Shown here: positions 1 to 9,010 of the stretch, in pieces
Numbering within the stretch: the stretch's first letter is position 1
Layout: the number at the start of each line of letters is the position of its first letter
Source: an uncultured Saprospiraceae bacterium
Lineage (GTDB): Bacteria; Bacteroidota; Bacteroidia; Chitinophagales; Saprospiraceae
Direction: 5' to 3'
Length of the DNA: 38,700 nt
Assembly: GCA_937929835.1 (NCBI GenBank)
Contig: CALFUU010000053.1
Coordinates: forward strand, 1-38,700
Position numbers and translations under genes: made by a program
Notes under the pieces: generated by a model
What the model was told of the DNA's origin: nothing
The model's input: only the letters and a program-made list of their open reading frames with translations
Database searches by the model: none

Positions 1-3000
1 CTTTCGATTGAAGCATTTACAACACCAGCCAATTGTAGAAACATATTCAGATTCGAAAATTTTATCGAGGCAGAAGATTTGACCGCTGTTATCTCGCCTA
101 TCGGAGAAGTGCCTTGTTCTGAACCCTCTACCTTTGCATACCAGATAGACAAGCCACAAGACCTTAAATATACTTATGACTGGGACTTCGGTAATGGAAT
201 GACAAGCAGTAACTATGATTCTGGTGAGGTGACCTATGAGTCCTTTGGTATTTATACTGTCACTCTGACTATAAGCTCTCCCTCAGGCTGTGTCGTAACC
301 AATGAACTCAGTATACAAATCGGTCCTCCTGTTATAGACATCGTAGCACCAGACAGTCTTTGTATTGGTCAGGAGTTTACTGCATTTACCAATACACTGG
401 CCAATAGATACGAGTGGACTTGGGGCGACACATTACAAAAGAGCTTGCAGGATGAAATTACTTCAGCATTCTATACGCCTGGTCTTAAACCGATTCTATT
501 AGAAACATTTTTAGATGAAAACTGCAAGTCTGATACGACGATCAATATATTCATAGAGATTCCAGATTCAGACTTTACCATAGAACCAGCAGTCTTCTGT
601 AGTGATACAACAGACAAGATTCTCACAGCGGCAGTAGGCTCACATAATATCTACTCGTGGAATGATTCTATTACTTCTAGCCCTACTTTTATGCTAGAAG
701 GACTGGAGGCTGAAAGAGATTCATTTTACATACCTGTCTCAGATACCATCGTGACCACCTTAGAAGTTACTTCACAGTTAGGATGTACTTCTGAGACAGA
801 AAAGATTTTTGTGAGTAGGCTTCCCGAAGCTTATTTCTTTCCAGACATCACTTGGGGATTTCTATCCGCTAATGTTACCTTCTCTGACTTTAGCCAATCT
901 GAGGGCCGCATCGTCAGACGATCGTGGGACTATGGAGACGGCACGTCTGTGACTTTCCTAGATAGTACAGTTGTACATTCACATCAATATGATACTTGCG
1001 GTGTCTTTCCTGTCAATCTAGAGATCGAAGATGACAATGGTTGCATACAGTCTGCCGTCACAAGATTTATAACCATCGTCGGCTGTACCAATACCATATC
1101 TGGAAATGATACGCTACCAGAAGTGGAGGGAGACTCCTTGATGATCTTTAATATGGAAGATACCATATGTGTCGGAGATCGCCTCCTCTTAGCGACCTCT
1201 GCCCCTAATCCCGTGGATAGAAATATTTTCCTCAATGGCGAAAGACTTAACTATTGTTGGCGTTCGCCTCTTCATACGCATACATTTGATGAGCCGGGAG
1301 AGTTTGAAATGACTTTCAGCCTGGATTTGTTTGACATACAATTAAGTTCTGGTCGACTAGGGATTATAGAAGTGGAAGGTGCCAGTGCTCATCTAGATTA
1401 TGAAATCACTTGCGATGACCCACAACTAGTCCAACTCTCTAGTCAGTCCAACAATGCTACAGACTTAGAATGGACGTACAACGGCGAAGTCATATCTACC
1501 GCAGAAGATTTCCAATTTGAAATACTAGAACCGGGCGTACATACAATTTTTCTTACTGCACAAAATACTCCTAGCGGTTGTCCTCCAGATACAACTAGTA
1601 CTACGGTTTACATCCAAGAGCCTATCGCAGAATTTTCGATACCGGAAGCTGTCTGCGATTCTGTACCTATTATTCTAGACGCCACGGCTTCTGACAATGT
1701 CTTTGGGTCTTGCCATCAAGGATACAGGTGGGAATTTGAACATCAACGACCGAGAGTTACGGAAGAGCCCATCTTGGAGCACAACTTTACGCCGGGAGAG
1801 CAGGAGGTCACCCTCATCGTCCAAGACATCAATGGTTGCTCTGATACCACGAGCAATAGAATAACGGTGTACGGTATGGATCCAGATTTCATTATCGATT
1901 CTCTCGTCTGTCTACCCTACTCTAAGGAGATACAAAATGTATCTACTTCTGACACGACCATAGTGTCTTGGGATTGGAGTTTTGGTTCTAGTGATTTTAT
2001 GCCTACACATACTTTTGTTGAAGAAGACATATCTGCTGAGACGATGGACTCTATCCAGGTCAGTTTACGCGTGGAAGATGCCTTTGGCTGTAGAGATACT
2101 CTGACAAAATTTGTGAGAACTTTTGAGCCACGATTTGGATTAGATCTCGTCGGTTCAAGAATACTGTGCGAGGGAGACGAAAGAAGATTCTTTGTATTTG
2201 ACAGCATAGATGTGGCGCATCTATTTAATTTCCAATGGGACTTTTATGGCGTAGAAATAGTGGATAGCAGTGATACCCGACACACCTTCGAAGTAGATGG
2301 CACCTTACCCGTTACGCTTAGCTACGAGCAGATAGGAGGTGGATGTAAGGAAACCTTGGATACAACGATAATCGTATTTCCAGCTCCAGAGGTTTGCTTT
2401 AGTTCTGATATAGATACTCTAGACTTTATCTGTGCCCCTGCGCAAGTGGCCTTTATGCCCTGTACTATTGATGAGGACCTAAGTTATGAGTGGCAGTTGG
2501 GGGCAGATGATGCTTCTATACTTCCATCTCCTGTCAATGATTTTGGTGTAGGTACTCACGAAATACAGCTGGTTGTAACTGATAACAGAAGGTGTACAGA
2601 TACCCTAACACAATTCATTACCCTGTCGGGATCATCAGGAGAAATTGTCTCAGATCGAGAAGTCATTTGCCTTGATGAATCGGTAACCTTTGACCTACAG
2701 GATACGATGAACATCGGTAGAATCATATGGGATTTTGGCGATGGCACGACCTTGGAAAACCAATCTCCTGTCACCCACATCTATGAGACCGACCTACAAG
2801 AGGACCTTACCTTTGTAAAGCTCATACTAGAATCGCTTGATGGCAATTGTACCACCATAGACTCCATACCAGTAGAGCTCAGCTCGGTAGAAGCCGACTT
2901 TATCAACTTGGATAGCCTCAATATCTGTGACGGTAGGATTCGATTGCAAAACAACTCAGTGGGTGCCAATCAATTTGAATGGCTACTCGATGATGGTTCT

Positions 3001-3417
3001 GTGATCACAGATGAAAACCCAATACTCGTTGGAGAACCTGGTTCACAATCCATTCAGCTTGTGGCTACCAATGATGTGACAGGGTGTACAGATGTTCTCG
3101 TCAGAGAAATCTTCATACCTGAACAGATAGACACAGACTTACTTTTCCCAAATCTATTTTCTCCAAATGATGATGGCAACAACGACTTCTTCGCTCCTGC
3201 CATCCCCGCAGACTTGGAAGAAGAAATAGAAATCGGTGTCTTCAGAATATACAATAGATGGGGACAGCTGGTCTATGACAATACCAGCCCAACTGGATGG
3301 AATGGAACATTTAACAACACAAATGCACCTCCTGAAGTCTATGCTTATTATATTGAGTTAATAATAGAAGGCTGTGACGGTGTTCAGAAAAAAGGAAACG
3401 TGACTCTGATAAGGTAG
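1..3417 (+). CDS. PKD-repeat T9SS adhesin with CHU_C sorting domain (5' end outside window)
   Basis: Large secreted surface protein, probably an adhesin or matrix protein exported by the type IX secretion system. The frame is open from base 1 with no stop, so the gene begins upstream; 1138 residues are visible and the TTG at 79 is not a real start. Repeated immunoglobulin-like PKD domains are seen through motifs such as WDFGNG (about residue 61), WDYGDG (309), WEFEHQ (577) and WDFGDG (910), each followed by a strand ending in V-x-L-x-V/I and many paired cysteines. The last 90 residues hold the gliding-motility-associated C-terminal domain: FSPNDDGNNDFF, then FRIYNRWGQLVYD, a GWNGTFN turn and a final GNVTLIR. 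That domain is the type B T9SS signal. Binding target unknown. Family and secretion route are secure; function is inferred from the family. Confidence 0.93.
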   Translation, partial: LSIEAFTTPANCRNIFRFENFIEAEDLTAVISPIGEVPCSEPSTFAYQIDKPQDLKYTYDWDFGNGMTSSNYDSGEVTYESFGIYTVTLTISSPSGCVVTNELSIQIGPPVIDIVAPDSLCIGQEFTAFTNTLANRYEWTWGDTLQKSLQDEITSAFYTPGLKPILLETFLDENCKSDTTINIFIEIPDSDFTIEPAVFCSDTTDKILTAAVGSHNIYSWNDSITSSPTFMLEGLEAERDSFYIPVSDTIVTTLEVTSQLGCTSETEKIFVSRLPEAYFFPDITWGFLSANVTFSDFSQSEGRIVRRSWDYGDGTSVTFLDSTVVHSHQYDTCGVFPVNLEIEDDNGCIQSAVTRFITIVGCTNTISGNDTLPEVEGDSLMIFNMEDTICVGDRLLLATSAPNPVDRNIFLNGERLNYCWRSPLHTHTFDEPGEFEMTFSLDLFDIQLSSGRLGIIEVEGASAHLDYEITCDDPQLVQLSSQSNNATDLEWTYNGEVISTAEDFQFEILEPGVHTIFLTAQNTPSGCPPDTTSTTVYIQEPIAEFSIPEAVCDSVPIILDATASDNVFGSCHQGYRWEFEHQRPRVTEEPILEHNFTPGEQEVTLIVQDINGCSDTTSNRITVYGMDPDFIIDSLVCLPYSKEIQNVSTSDTTIVSWDWSFGSSDFMPTHTFVEEDISAETMDSIQVSLRVEDAFGCRDTLTKFVRTFEPRFGLDLVGSRILCEGDERRFFVFDSIDVAHLFNFQWDFYGVEIVDSSDTRHTFEVDGTLPVTLSYEQIGGGCKETLDTTIIVFPAPEVCFSSDIDTLDFICAPAQVAFMPCTIDEDLSYEWQLGADDASILPSPVNDFGVGTHEIQLVVTDNRRCTDTLTQFITLSGSSGEIVSDREVICLDESVTFDLQDTMNIGRIIWDFGDGTTLENQSPVTHIYETDLQEDLTFVKLILESLDGNCTTIDSIPVELSSVEADFINLDSLNICDGRIRLQNNSVGANQFEWLLDDGSVITDENPILVGEPGSQSIQLVATNDVTGCTDVLVREIFIPEQIDTDLLFPNLFSPNDDGNNDFFAPAIPADLEEEIEIGVFRIYNRWGQLVYDNTSPTGWNGTFNNTNAPPEVYAYYIELIIEGCDGVQKKGNVTLIR

Positions 3418-3450
3418 AACAAGTTATAGCACTTATCCAATTTCTGCGAA

Positions 3451-4107
3451 ATGAATAAGGCACAATACGATACTCTAAGTCAGTACCTCTATGATATTGC
3501 ACCCAGCATTCCACTCAACTGGGGTCAAGTCCAAAATGATAGGGACGATGGCTTGGTGAACATATTTAGTAAGGCCTCCTTAGACGAACTCAACAATAGC
3601 CTTACACAACTTCCTGCACACAAACAAAACTATCTCAGACGCAGATGGTTCCTATGGCAATGTTCTAAGTGCGACGAATATCTTTTTTATAACCAACCCA
3701 AAGTCCTTAAAAATCCCAACCCTAAGGATCAACAGTGGGATGTAGAATTGTTAGGGCACACGCTATTGAGATTTGACATCAAGAGCACTATCCTACCTAA
3801 AGCGTTCAGGTCAGACCACGGACACCTGCCACCGGCCCAAGATATCATTCGATTCTATTTTGATAGACAAAGTAGAGGTAGGCGGAACCATATACAGAAT
3901 AGAATATTTCTTGTCCATCTCCCCAATGCAAAAACGAATAGCAATACCTTAAGGACAAAATTCAAAGCCAAACAAAAGGCCATAACAGAGTATATCTACG
4001 ATCTGAGCCAAGGAGAGCTCCATATCCTGATAGAACACCAAAACTGTCTCCATGGCCTTATATATCTGAAAGAAAACAAAGAAGGATCCCTATCTTACAA
4101 GTACTGA
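3451..4107 (+). CDS. Conserved hypothetical protein, possible PD-(D/E)XK nuclease-like fold
   Basis: Cytoplasmic protein of 218 residues without signal peptide or membrane segment. It is rich in basic and aromatic residues. The region around residues 61-120 has a run of RRR, a CSKC pair (71-74), then WDVELLG (96-102) and FDIKST (108-113). A D...DxK arrangement on two adjacent predicted strands is what PD-(D/E)XK nucleases show, so a nuclease-like core is possible, but this is a motif reading and not a demonstrated homology. The CSKC pair has no second pair close by, so a zinc site is doubtful. It starts 33 bp after the adhesin stop and is followed by a DUF885 gene on the same strand; neither neighbour hints at a role. 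No partner methylase is adjacent. Function not recognised. Confidence 0.8.
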   Translation: MNKAQYDTLSQYLYDIAPSIPLNWGQVQNDRDDGLVNIFSKASLDELNNSLTQLPAHKQNYLRRRWFLWQCSKCDEYLFYNQPKVLKNPNPKDQQWDVELLGHTLLRFDIKSTILPKAFRSDHGHLPPAQDIIRFYFDRQSRGRRNHIQNRIFLVHLPNAKTNSNTLRTKFKAKQKAITEYIYDLSQGELHILIEHQNCLHGLIYLKENKEGSLSYKY

Positions 4108-4132
4108 GGAATCAAAAAAAACACCTTTGATA

Positions 4133-4150
4133 CTATACGATATGGTATAG
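4133..4150. repeat. Short inverted repeat ahead of the DUF885 gene
   Basis: CTATAC and GTATAG arms of six bases with a six-base loop, 32 bases before the ATG at 4183. It could be an operator or a weak hairpin. There is no T-run after it, so it is unlikely to be a terminator for the preceding gene. Chance is possible at this length. Confidence 0.25.
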
Positions 4151-4182
4151 CATTGTATATTGATAGCTCAACAGTAATCAAT

Positions 4183-5868
4183 ATGAAATCACTATTTTTT
4201 GTCCTACTCACCAGCCTAGTTGCAATGACTGCAGCTGGCCAATCCAATGAACTCAACAAACTGATAGATCAATATCATACAACCCAAGCTGAAACAAATG
4301 CACAAAGAGCAAAAGCCTGGCCGAGTCTGTCTGCCACCGCACTGAAGGAAGCATTAGAATCGAAGAAAAAATTTAAGAAATCACTAGACTTACTTGATAG
4401 ATCAAATCTGAAACAACAAGAGCTCATCAACTTAGAGCTGCTCCAACTCATCATCAATAATGAAATAGACAACCAAGTGTATGGTGCACAGCTATTTCCG
4501 CTCAACTCTGAGGGAGGATTTCTTACCTCTATGATCTACGAAATAGAATCAAAAAGACTTAACTCCGACGAGGCCATCGCTCAGTATAAGTCACTCCTTG
4601 AAGATACTCCGCAGTACATCGATAATCAAATTAGATTAATGAAGCAAGGGCTGGCAGAAGACAAAGTAATGCCGCACCTCATCGCTAACAACTGCCTGAC
4701 CATTCTTAATCAACTTATCGATGATGACTTAAACTTTGTAAAAGCACCGCTCAATAACCAAGAATTATCCGACGATGCAACGATGGCTCTAGAGTCCATC
4801 ATTGATACGAAAGTGCTACCTAGTATGGTACGGTTACAAAAGTTCTTTGAGCAAGAATATCTGACCAAAACAAAGAAAATTGTAGGCATAGGACAATGTA
4901 CTGACGGAAAAAGTTACTACGAACAAAGAGTCCAGTATTTCACGACTTTAAATATGACTCCCCAAGAAGTGTTTGAAATTGGTAATCAAGAAGTAAAACG
5001 CATCAAAAAAGAAATGCTTGCTATCATTGCTTCACTAGACTATGATGGGAGTTTTTATGAATTTCTAAATTTTCTAAGGACTGATCCACAATTCTATGCC
5101 AAGACACCTCAAGAGTTGCTTAATCAAGCTGCCTGGCTGTCCATAAAGGCTCAGGAGATACTACCACGCTACTTCACAATACTGCCGAGCCTTCCGCTTA
5201 CAGTCAATCCTGTACCCGATGCTATAGCGCCTACTTATACATCGGGTAGGTATTCTGGAGGTTCCTTTGAGTCTAGGAAAGCCGGAGAGTACTGGGTCAA
5301 TACCTACAACCTATCTGCTAGACCCACTTATGTGCTGCCCGCGCTGACACTGCACGAAGCTGTACCTGGTCATCATCTGCAAATTAGCTTGGCCAAAGAA
5401 CTAGATCTGCCCGACTTTAGAAAGAATCAATACCTCAGTGCCTTTGGAGAAGGCTGGGGTCTCTATGCGGAATACCTTGGTAAAGAAGCAGGAATCTACA
5501 CAACGCCTTATGAAGACTTTGGTAGACTAACTTATGAGATGTGGCGGGCTTGCAGACTAGTCGTCGATCCAGGCATCCATTATTATGGGTGGACAAGAGA
5601 GCAAGCCATACAGTTTATGAAAGAAAACACCGCTTTATCGATTCACGAAATCAATACAGAAATAGACAGATACATCGGCTGGCCAGGTCAGGCCGTCTCT
5701 TACAAAATCGGAGAACTCAAGATTAGAGAATTGAGACAGCGGGCGGAAAAAGAACTAGGAGATAAGTTTGACATCAGAGCTTTCCATGATCTCCTTATAT
5801 CCAATGGTTCTATCCCATTGTCATCGCTGGAGAGGATAGTCGAAAGCTATATAGCCAAGCAAGAATAA
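4183..5868 (+). CDS. DUF885 family protein, putative exported zinc metallopeptidase
   Basis: Protein of 561 residues from the ATG at 4183, which gives a clean signal peptide (MKSLFFVLLTSLVAMTAAGQ). A TTG ten codons earlier would put charged residues before it and is less likely. The hallmark of the DUF885 family, HEAVPGHHLQ, lies at residues 391-400 and supplies an HE...HH metal-binding set; a downstream FGEGWGLYAEYLG segment provides the acidic residues usually paired with it. The C-terminal part carries the family's YIGWPGQAVSYKIG segment. Members are thought to be zinc-dependent hydrolases and act outside the cytoplasm when they carry a signal peptide; the substrate is not known. Length is normal and no key residue appears lost. 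It stands alone, with 75 bp upstream and 55 bp before the next gene. Confidence 0.88.
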   Translation: MKSLFFVLLTSLVAMTAAGQSNELNKLIDQYHTTQAETNAQRAKAWPSLSATALKEALESKKKFKKSLDLLDRSNLKQQELINLELLQLIINNEIDNQVYGAQLFPLNSEGGFLTSMIYEIESKRLNSDEAIAQYKSLLEDTPQYIDNQIRLMKQGLAEDKVMPHLIANNCLTILNQLIDDDLNFVKAPLNNQELSDDATMALESIIDTKVLPSMVRLQKFFEQEYLTKTKKIVGIGQCTDGKSYYEQRVQYFTTLNMTPQEVFEIGNQEVKRIKKEMLAIIASLDYDGSFYEFLNFLRTDPQFYAKTPQELLNQAAWLSIKAQEILPRYFTILPSLPLTVNPVPDAIAPTYTSGRYSGGSFESRKAGEYWVNTYNLSARPTYVLPALTLHEAVPGHHLQISLAKELDLPDFRKNQYLSAFGEGWGLYAEYLGKEAGIYTTPYEDFGRLTYEMWRACRLVVDPGIHYYGWTREQAIQFMKENTALSIHEINTEIDRYIGWPGQAVSYKIGELKIRELRQRAEKELGDKFDIRAFHDLLISNGSIPLSSLERIVESYIAKQE

Positions 5869-5923
5869 ATTATTCTTTAATCAAGCTGTATCGATATTTC
5901 AATAATTAATTTGTGCTTTTCTA

Positions 5924-6397
5924 ATGAGCGACAGTAAGACAGTGAAAATTGTTACGTACCAAGAGAAGTACAAGGATTTCTATAAATCTCTTAATCAGGA
6001 ATGGATTGATAAGTACTTCCATATGGAAGAAGAGGATATTCTGAAATTAAATAATCCTGAACAAATAATATCCGAAGGTGGTGCTATTCATTTTGCACTA
6101 AAGAATGCTGTACCCGTCGGAGTATGCTCCTTAGTCAAACTAAAAAACCACACCTACGATTATGAACTCTCTAAGATGGGAGTCACTGCTCGTCACCAAG
6201 GAAAAGGCATAGGACGACGGCTTGCACAATCTATGATAGAAGTGGCTAGGGTCAAAGGTGCTAAAACAATATTTTTAGAAAGCAATAGAATACTGACACC
6301 AGCACTTACCTTATACCGATCCTTAGGATTTAAGGAACTAGAGCAAACGTCTAGTGTATATAGTCGATCCGATATTCAGATGGTACTTAATTTATAA
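5924..6397 (+). CDS. GNAT family N-acetyltransferase
   Basis: A 157-residue cytosolic enzyme expected to transfer an acetyl group from acetyl-CoA to an amine. The GNAT fold is visible: an N-terminal strand and helices, a central substrate strand, then KMGVTARHQGKGIGRRL, which contains the Q/R-x-x-G-x-G/A acetyl-CoA loop (QGKGIG, about residues 91-96), and a C-terminal LESNRILTPALTLYRSLGF segment typical of the family. Substrate cannot be told. No clear operon partner. Positions 5990-6072 of this gene reappear with four mismatches at 10092-10174, so part of this gene or of a close paralogue was duplicated. Length is normal for a single GNAT domain and the start ATG follows an A/T-rich leader. 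Confidence 0.92.
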   Translation: MSDSKTVKIVTYQEKYKDFYKSLNQEWIDKYFHMEEEDILKLNNPEQIISEGGAIHFALKNAVPVGVCSLVKLKNHTYDYELSKMGVTARHQGKGIGRRLAQSMIEVARVKGAKTIFLESNRILTPALTLYRSLGFKELEQTSSVYSRSDIQMVLNL

Positions 6398-6443
6398 TTT
6401 AGCAGAGACCTTACTGGCAAAATATATAGCTTATCAAGCTTTA

Positions 6444-6461
6444 GAGTAGTGAACACTACTC
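6444..6461. terminator. Perfect inverted repeat after the acetyltransferase gene
   Basis: GAGTAGTG and CACTACTC are exact complements separated by AA, 47 bp after the acetyltransferase stop. It is followed by an A-rich stretch and not by a T-run, so it may be a weak terminator, an mRNA-stabilising hairpin or a dyad operator for the lipoprotein gene downstream. A shorter dyad (AGCTT-ATC-AAGCT) sits just before it at 6428-6440. Confidence 0.4.
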
Positions 6462-6525
6462 CAATAAAATTCTCTGATGTCGTATATGTATATGGCGTAT
6501 AGTCGTATTTTTTTTCTTATCGCAA

Positions 6526-6533
6526 TATTTTTG
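6526..6533 (+). promoter_or_regulatory. Bacteroidota -7 promoter element (TAnnTTTG)
   Basis: TATTTTTG fits the TAnnTTTG consensus used by the Bacteroidota primary sigma factor. It lies 45 bases before the ATG at 6579, a sensible leader length for the lipoprotein gene. No good TTG element is seen at the -33 position, so the assignment rests on the -7 box alone. Confidence 0.4.
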
Positions 6534-6578
6534 TGTAAATCTCACTTCTTATACATACATTTAGAACAATAATTAAAA

Positions 6579-7353
6579 ATGAACAGACTTACTTACTTAC
6601 TTACTGTTAATTCTTTTCTTGTCAGGCTGTGATCAAGCAGCTCCAGAAGCTGGTACAGGAGCTATATCCGATTCCTATCATACTTCAGATATATTCTTAG
6701 CAAAACTAGCTGAAGATTTGTCTAAAATTGCTCCAAATTCTAAGGTATCTCTAGTAGATAGAACAACACTGAGAGATGGAAACGATGAGGAAGAACTGCT
6801 TTGCTTACCACCAGAGTGCGAAGGCACCTCCAGTTTCCAAACTTACGAATGGATCTTTGGTTCTGTACAAGTACCAGGGTGTGAAGGCACATTTAATTGT
6901 GACCTGAGGTACACTTTTGATGTTACTAGATGCGATATTGGCACTATTCAAGAATTCTCATTTAGCAATTTTAGTCTGACTGTTGCATTAGACTGTTTCA
7001 GCGATGGAGCAGATGTATCTTGCATTCTAAGAGGGCTCAGAGACAGGGTCGTAGATGAGTTTATGGGTAATAACTCCATAAATATTCCATGTGATAGTTC
7101 CATATTAAGAATAGAATCCTCAGTGTACAAGTCGACTTGTAATGCCTATTGTGGCAATCAACTTGGAGATGTTATCCTTTGGAAACTAGTGGCGTGTGGA
7201 GAGACTTGTTGTATACAAAAAACCAAATGGTGTGATAATAATCCGATTGACCTAGGTTCAGTATCTTATGGGCCTGATTGTTCAGAGGATGCACCGACTC
7301 TAGATTGTAGAATTACTGGTCCATGCAGTGATGATTGCGCCAGCGGTGAATAA
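6579..7353 (+). CDS. Cysteine-rich lipoprotein, out of frame through a tetranucleotide repeat
   Basis: The mature part reads in one frame from 6619 (a TTG) to 7353, 244 residues with about 19 cysteines, which suggests a disulphide-rich envelope protein. No family recognised. The natural start is the ATG at 6579, after an A-rich leader and a TAnnTTTG box, but it lies in a different frame and runs into a stop at 6630-6632. Between them is ACTT repeated four times (6587-6602). Removing one four-base unit joins the two frames and gives MNRLTYLLLILFLSGCDQ, a textbook lipoprotein signal with lipobox LSGC. So the gene reads as switched off by one repeat unit, or the assembly holds a repeat-length error. 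Next gene starts 31 bp downstream on the same strand. Export as a lipoprotein is inferred from the repaired frame. Confidence 0.72.
6587..6602 (+). repeat. Tetranucleotide tract (ACTT)x4 inside a signal-peptide coding region
   Basis: Four perfect ACTT units followed by a partial unit (ACT). The tract begins three codons after the ATG at 6579. Because the unit is four bases, each gain or loss shifts the frame; three or six units would be in frame with the downstream coding region, four units are not. Slipped-strand mispairing at such tracts is the usual basis of contingency loci. Confidence 0.8.
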
Positions 7354-7384
7354 CTGAGTTCCATTTATAAGCTAACCAAACAAT

Positions 7385-9010
7385 ATGTTAGAAAAGATAA
7401 AAACAATATCAATTGTTCTTTTAATCTACAACTCTCTATCAGGACAGAGTTTTCCGGAGTACACGCCTCTAGAATTTGCCAATATGGCGACGGAATGGGT
7501 CCACACTTGTTCCGACAGTACTATAGCTGGCTATCAGGATTGGGAATTCAAGACAGTAGTCAAATTTACAGGTACCAACCACATGGCTTACAGACCCATA
7601 GAAGAACGTAGACCGCTCCTCTATGATGACGACTTGATAAGCATCTCAGATATAATATGGGATGGAGATCATGGAGGAGCCTTGATCGAGCGCATAGACT
7701 TAGAAACTGGAGAACGCTTGTGGAAATCTACTTGGGATCTGAGAGACCTGCCACACAGAGAGGTGATTGTGGAATCCTATATAGAAGACGCTGAGCTGGT
7801 GCTGGCGACAGCAGAAGTATTTACACCTGACCACCATCTCATCCACGGGATACTAACCTTCGCTCATAGGAACGTAGCTGCTGGACTAAATATCAGACGT
7901 TATGCGCTCAACTCTGGAGACTTAATAGAACACATACAGACAGATACTCTGGCACAGGACTATCTTTTTATGAACATAAATGAGTCACGCAGAACAGTCG
8001 TAAAAAAATTGGAAGGTGACTTTTTTGGTGTATATAAATACTTTGATTATTCAAAACTTCAAATTGATACTATAAATTTTGAAGGCGTCAAAGTGAATCC
8101 GTCTGACACTATCCATAGTCTCATCAATCGTGATCCTGATAAAGTTTATGTGCTAAGCCATAAAAGTAAGTTTGCCATTACCGAGGATGGTATAGTCAAA
8201 ATTGACTTATTAGCACCTTACTTTCAAGGAGATTCTACATCTATCACAACCTTAAGTTATTACAACAACGATAGAGAGTTACTGTGGTCACATAGATATG
8301 AATCTGTTGATACCACTCAAGACGCATTTATGACAATTATGTCTCAGAGTGATGATAAAGTATTTATTAGAACCCATAACATCAATGGGAATAAGGATTA
8401 TGGTCTACTCGGTGTCACGAAAGATGGTATCGTCAACAACATTCAATTTCTAGATCATACTTCTACTCCATACCTAACAGAGATAGATGAAAGAGGTGAG
8501 GCCTTTTTGATGTTTAATGTCAACGGAACAATTGCAGATCGCAAAATACATATCTACAAGACAGATGAAAATTCTTTAATAAAGTATGATAGTCTTGAGC
8601 TAGTGCATGATACCATTATGACAGTATTAGCATCTGCGACACAATATGATGACAGTCATTATTTATTAGAATTTTTCCATGGCAAGACAGGACCATATCA
8701 CAAAGAATGGATGAAAGTTGAAAGTTCAGAATTTATAAAAAAGACTACTTCAACAGATGATTATACAAGAGCTAAATTAGATAGGTTCACCATCTATCCC
8801 AATCCTGTCAAGAACACTATAACAATAGAAAATGCTAGGACAGGTTTGTTGGAGTTAAAAAACACCTCAGGGCAACTAATGTCACGGACCTATATAGAAG
8901 AAGAGGGAGACAGGTCTATAGACCTTAGCACCTATCCTCCAGGCATATATTTTATCACTTTACAGTCTAAGGGGAATCCTATCCAAACTTCAAAATTCGT
9001 AAAACTATGA
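7385..9010 (+). CDS. T9SS type A cargo protein of unknown function
   Basis: Secreted protein of 541 residues. A signal peptide is visible at the N terminus (MLEKIKTISIVLLIYNSLSG, cleavage near residue 20). The C-terminal 70 or so residues form a type A T9SS sorting domain: FTIYPNPVKNTITIENA from about residue 469, an LxLxxxSGQ strand, a DLSTYPPGIYFITL segment and a final KFVKL. The central 440 residues alternate hydrophobic strands with D/W-rich turns (for example ERLWKSTWDLRD), as in beta-propeller or pyrrolo-quinoline-like repeat proteins, but no catalytic motif is recognised. It overlaps the next gene by four bases (ATGA), so the two are translated together, and it follows the cysteine-rich lipoprotein by 31 bp; the three probably form one transcript. 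Secretion route is firm, function is not known. Confidence 0.88.
   Translation: MLEKIKTISIVLLIYNSLSGQSFPEYTPLEFANMATEWVHTCSDSTIAGYQDWEFKTVVKFTGTNHMAYRPIEERRPLLYDDDLISISDIIWDGDHGGALIERIDLETGERLWKSTWDLRDLPHREVIVESYIEDAELVLATAEVFTPDHHLIHGILTFAHRNVAAGLNIRRYALNSGDLIEHIQTDTLAQDYLFMNINESRRTVVKKLEGDFFGVYKYFDYSKLQIDTINFEGVKVNPSDTIHSLINRDPDKVYVLSHKSKFAITEDGIVKIDLLAPYFQGDSTSITTLSYYNNDRELLWSHRYESVDTTQDAFMTIMSQSDDKVFIRTHNINGNKDYGLLGVTKDGIVNNIQFLDHTSTPYLTEIDERGEAFLMFNVNGTIADRKIHIYKTDENSLIKYDSLELVHDTIMTVLASATQYDDSHYLLEFFHGKTGPYHKEWMKVESSEFIKKTTSTDDYTRAKLDRFTIYPNPVKNTITIENARTGLLELKNTSGQLMSRTYIEEEGDRSIDLSTYPPGIYFITLQSKGNPIQTSKFVKL

Noticed and set aside
4153..4182. TTG start of the DUF885 gene
   Set aside because: It would place ten extra residues before an otherwise perfect signal peptide that starts at the ATG at 4183.
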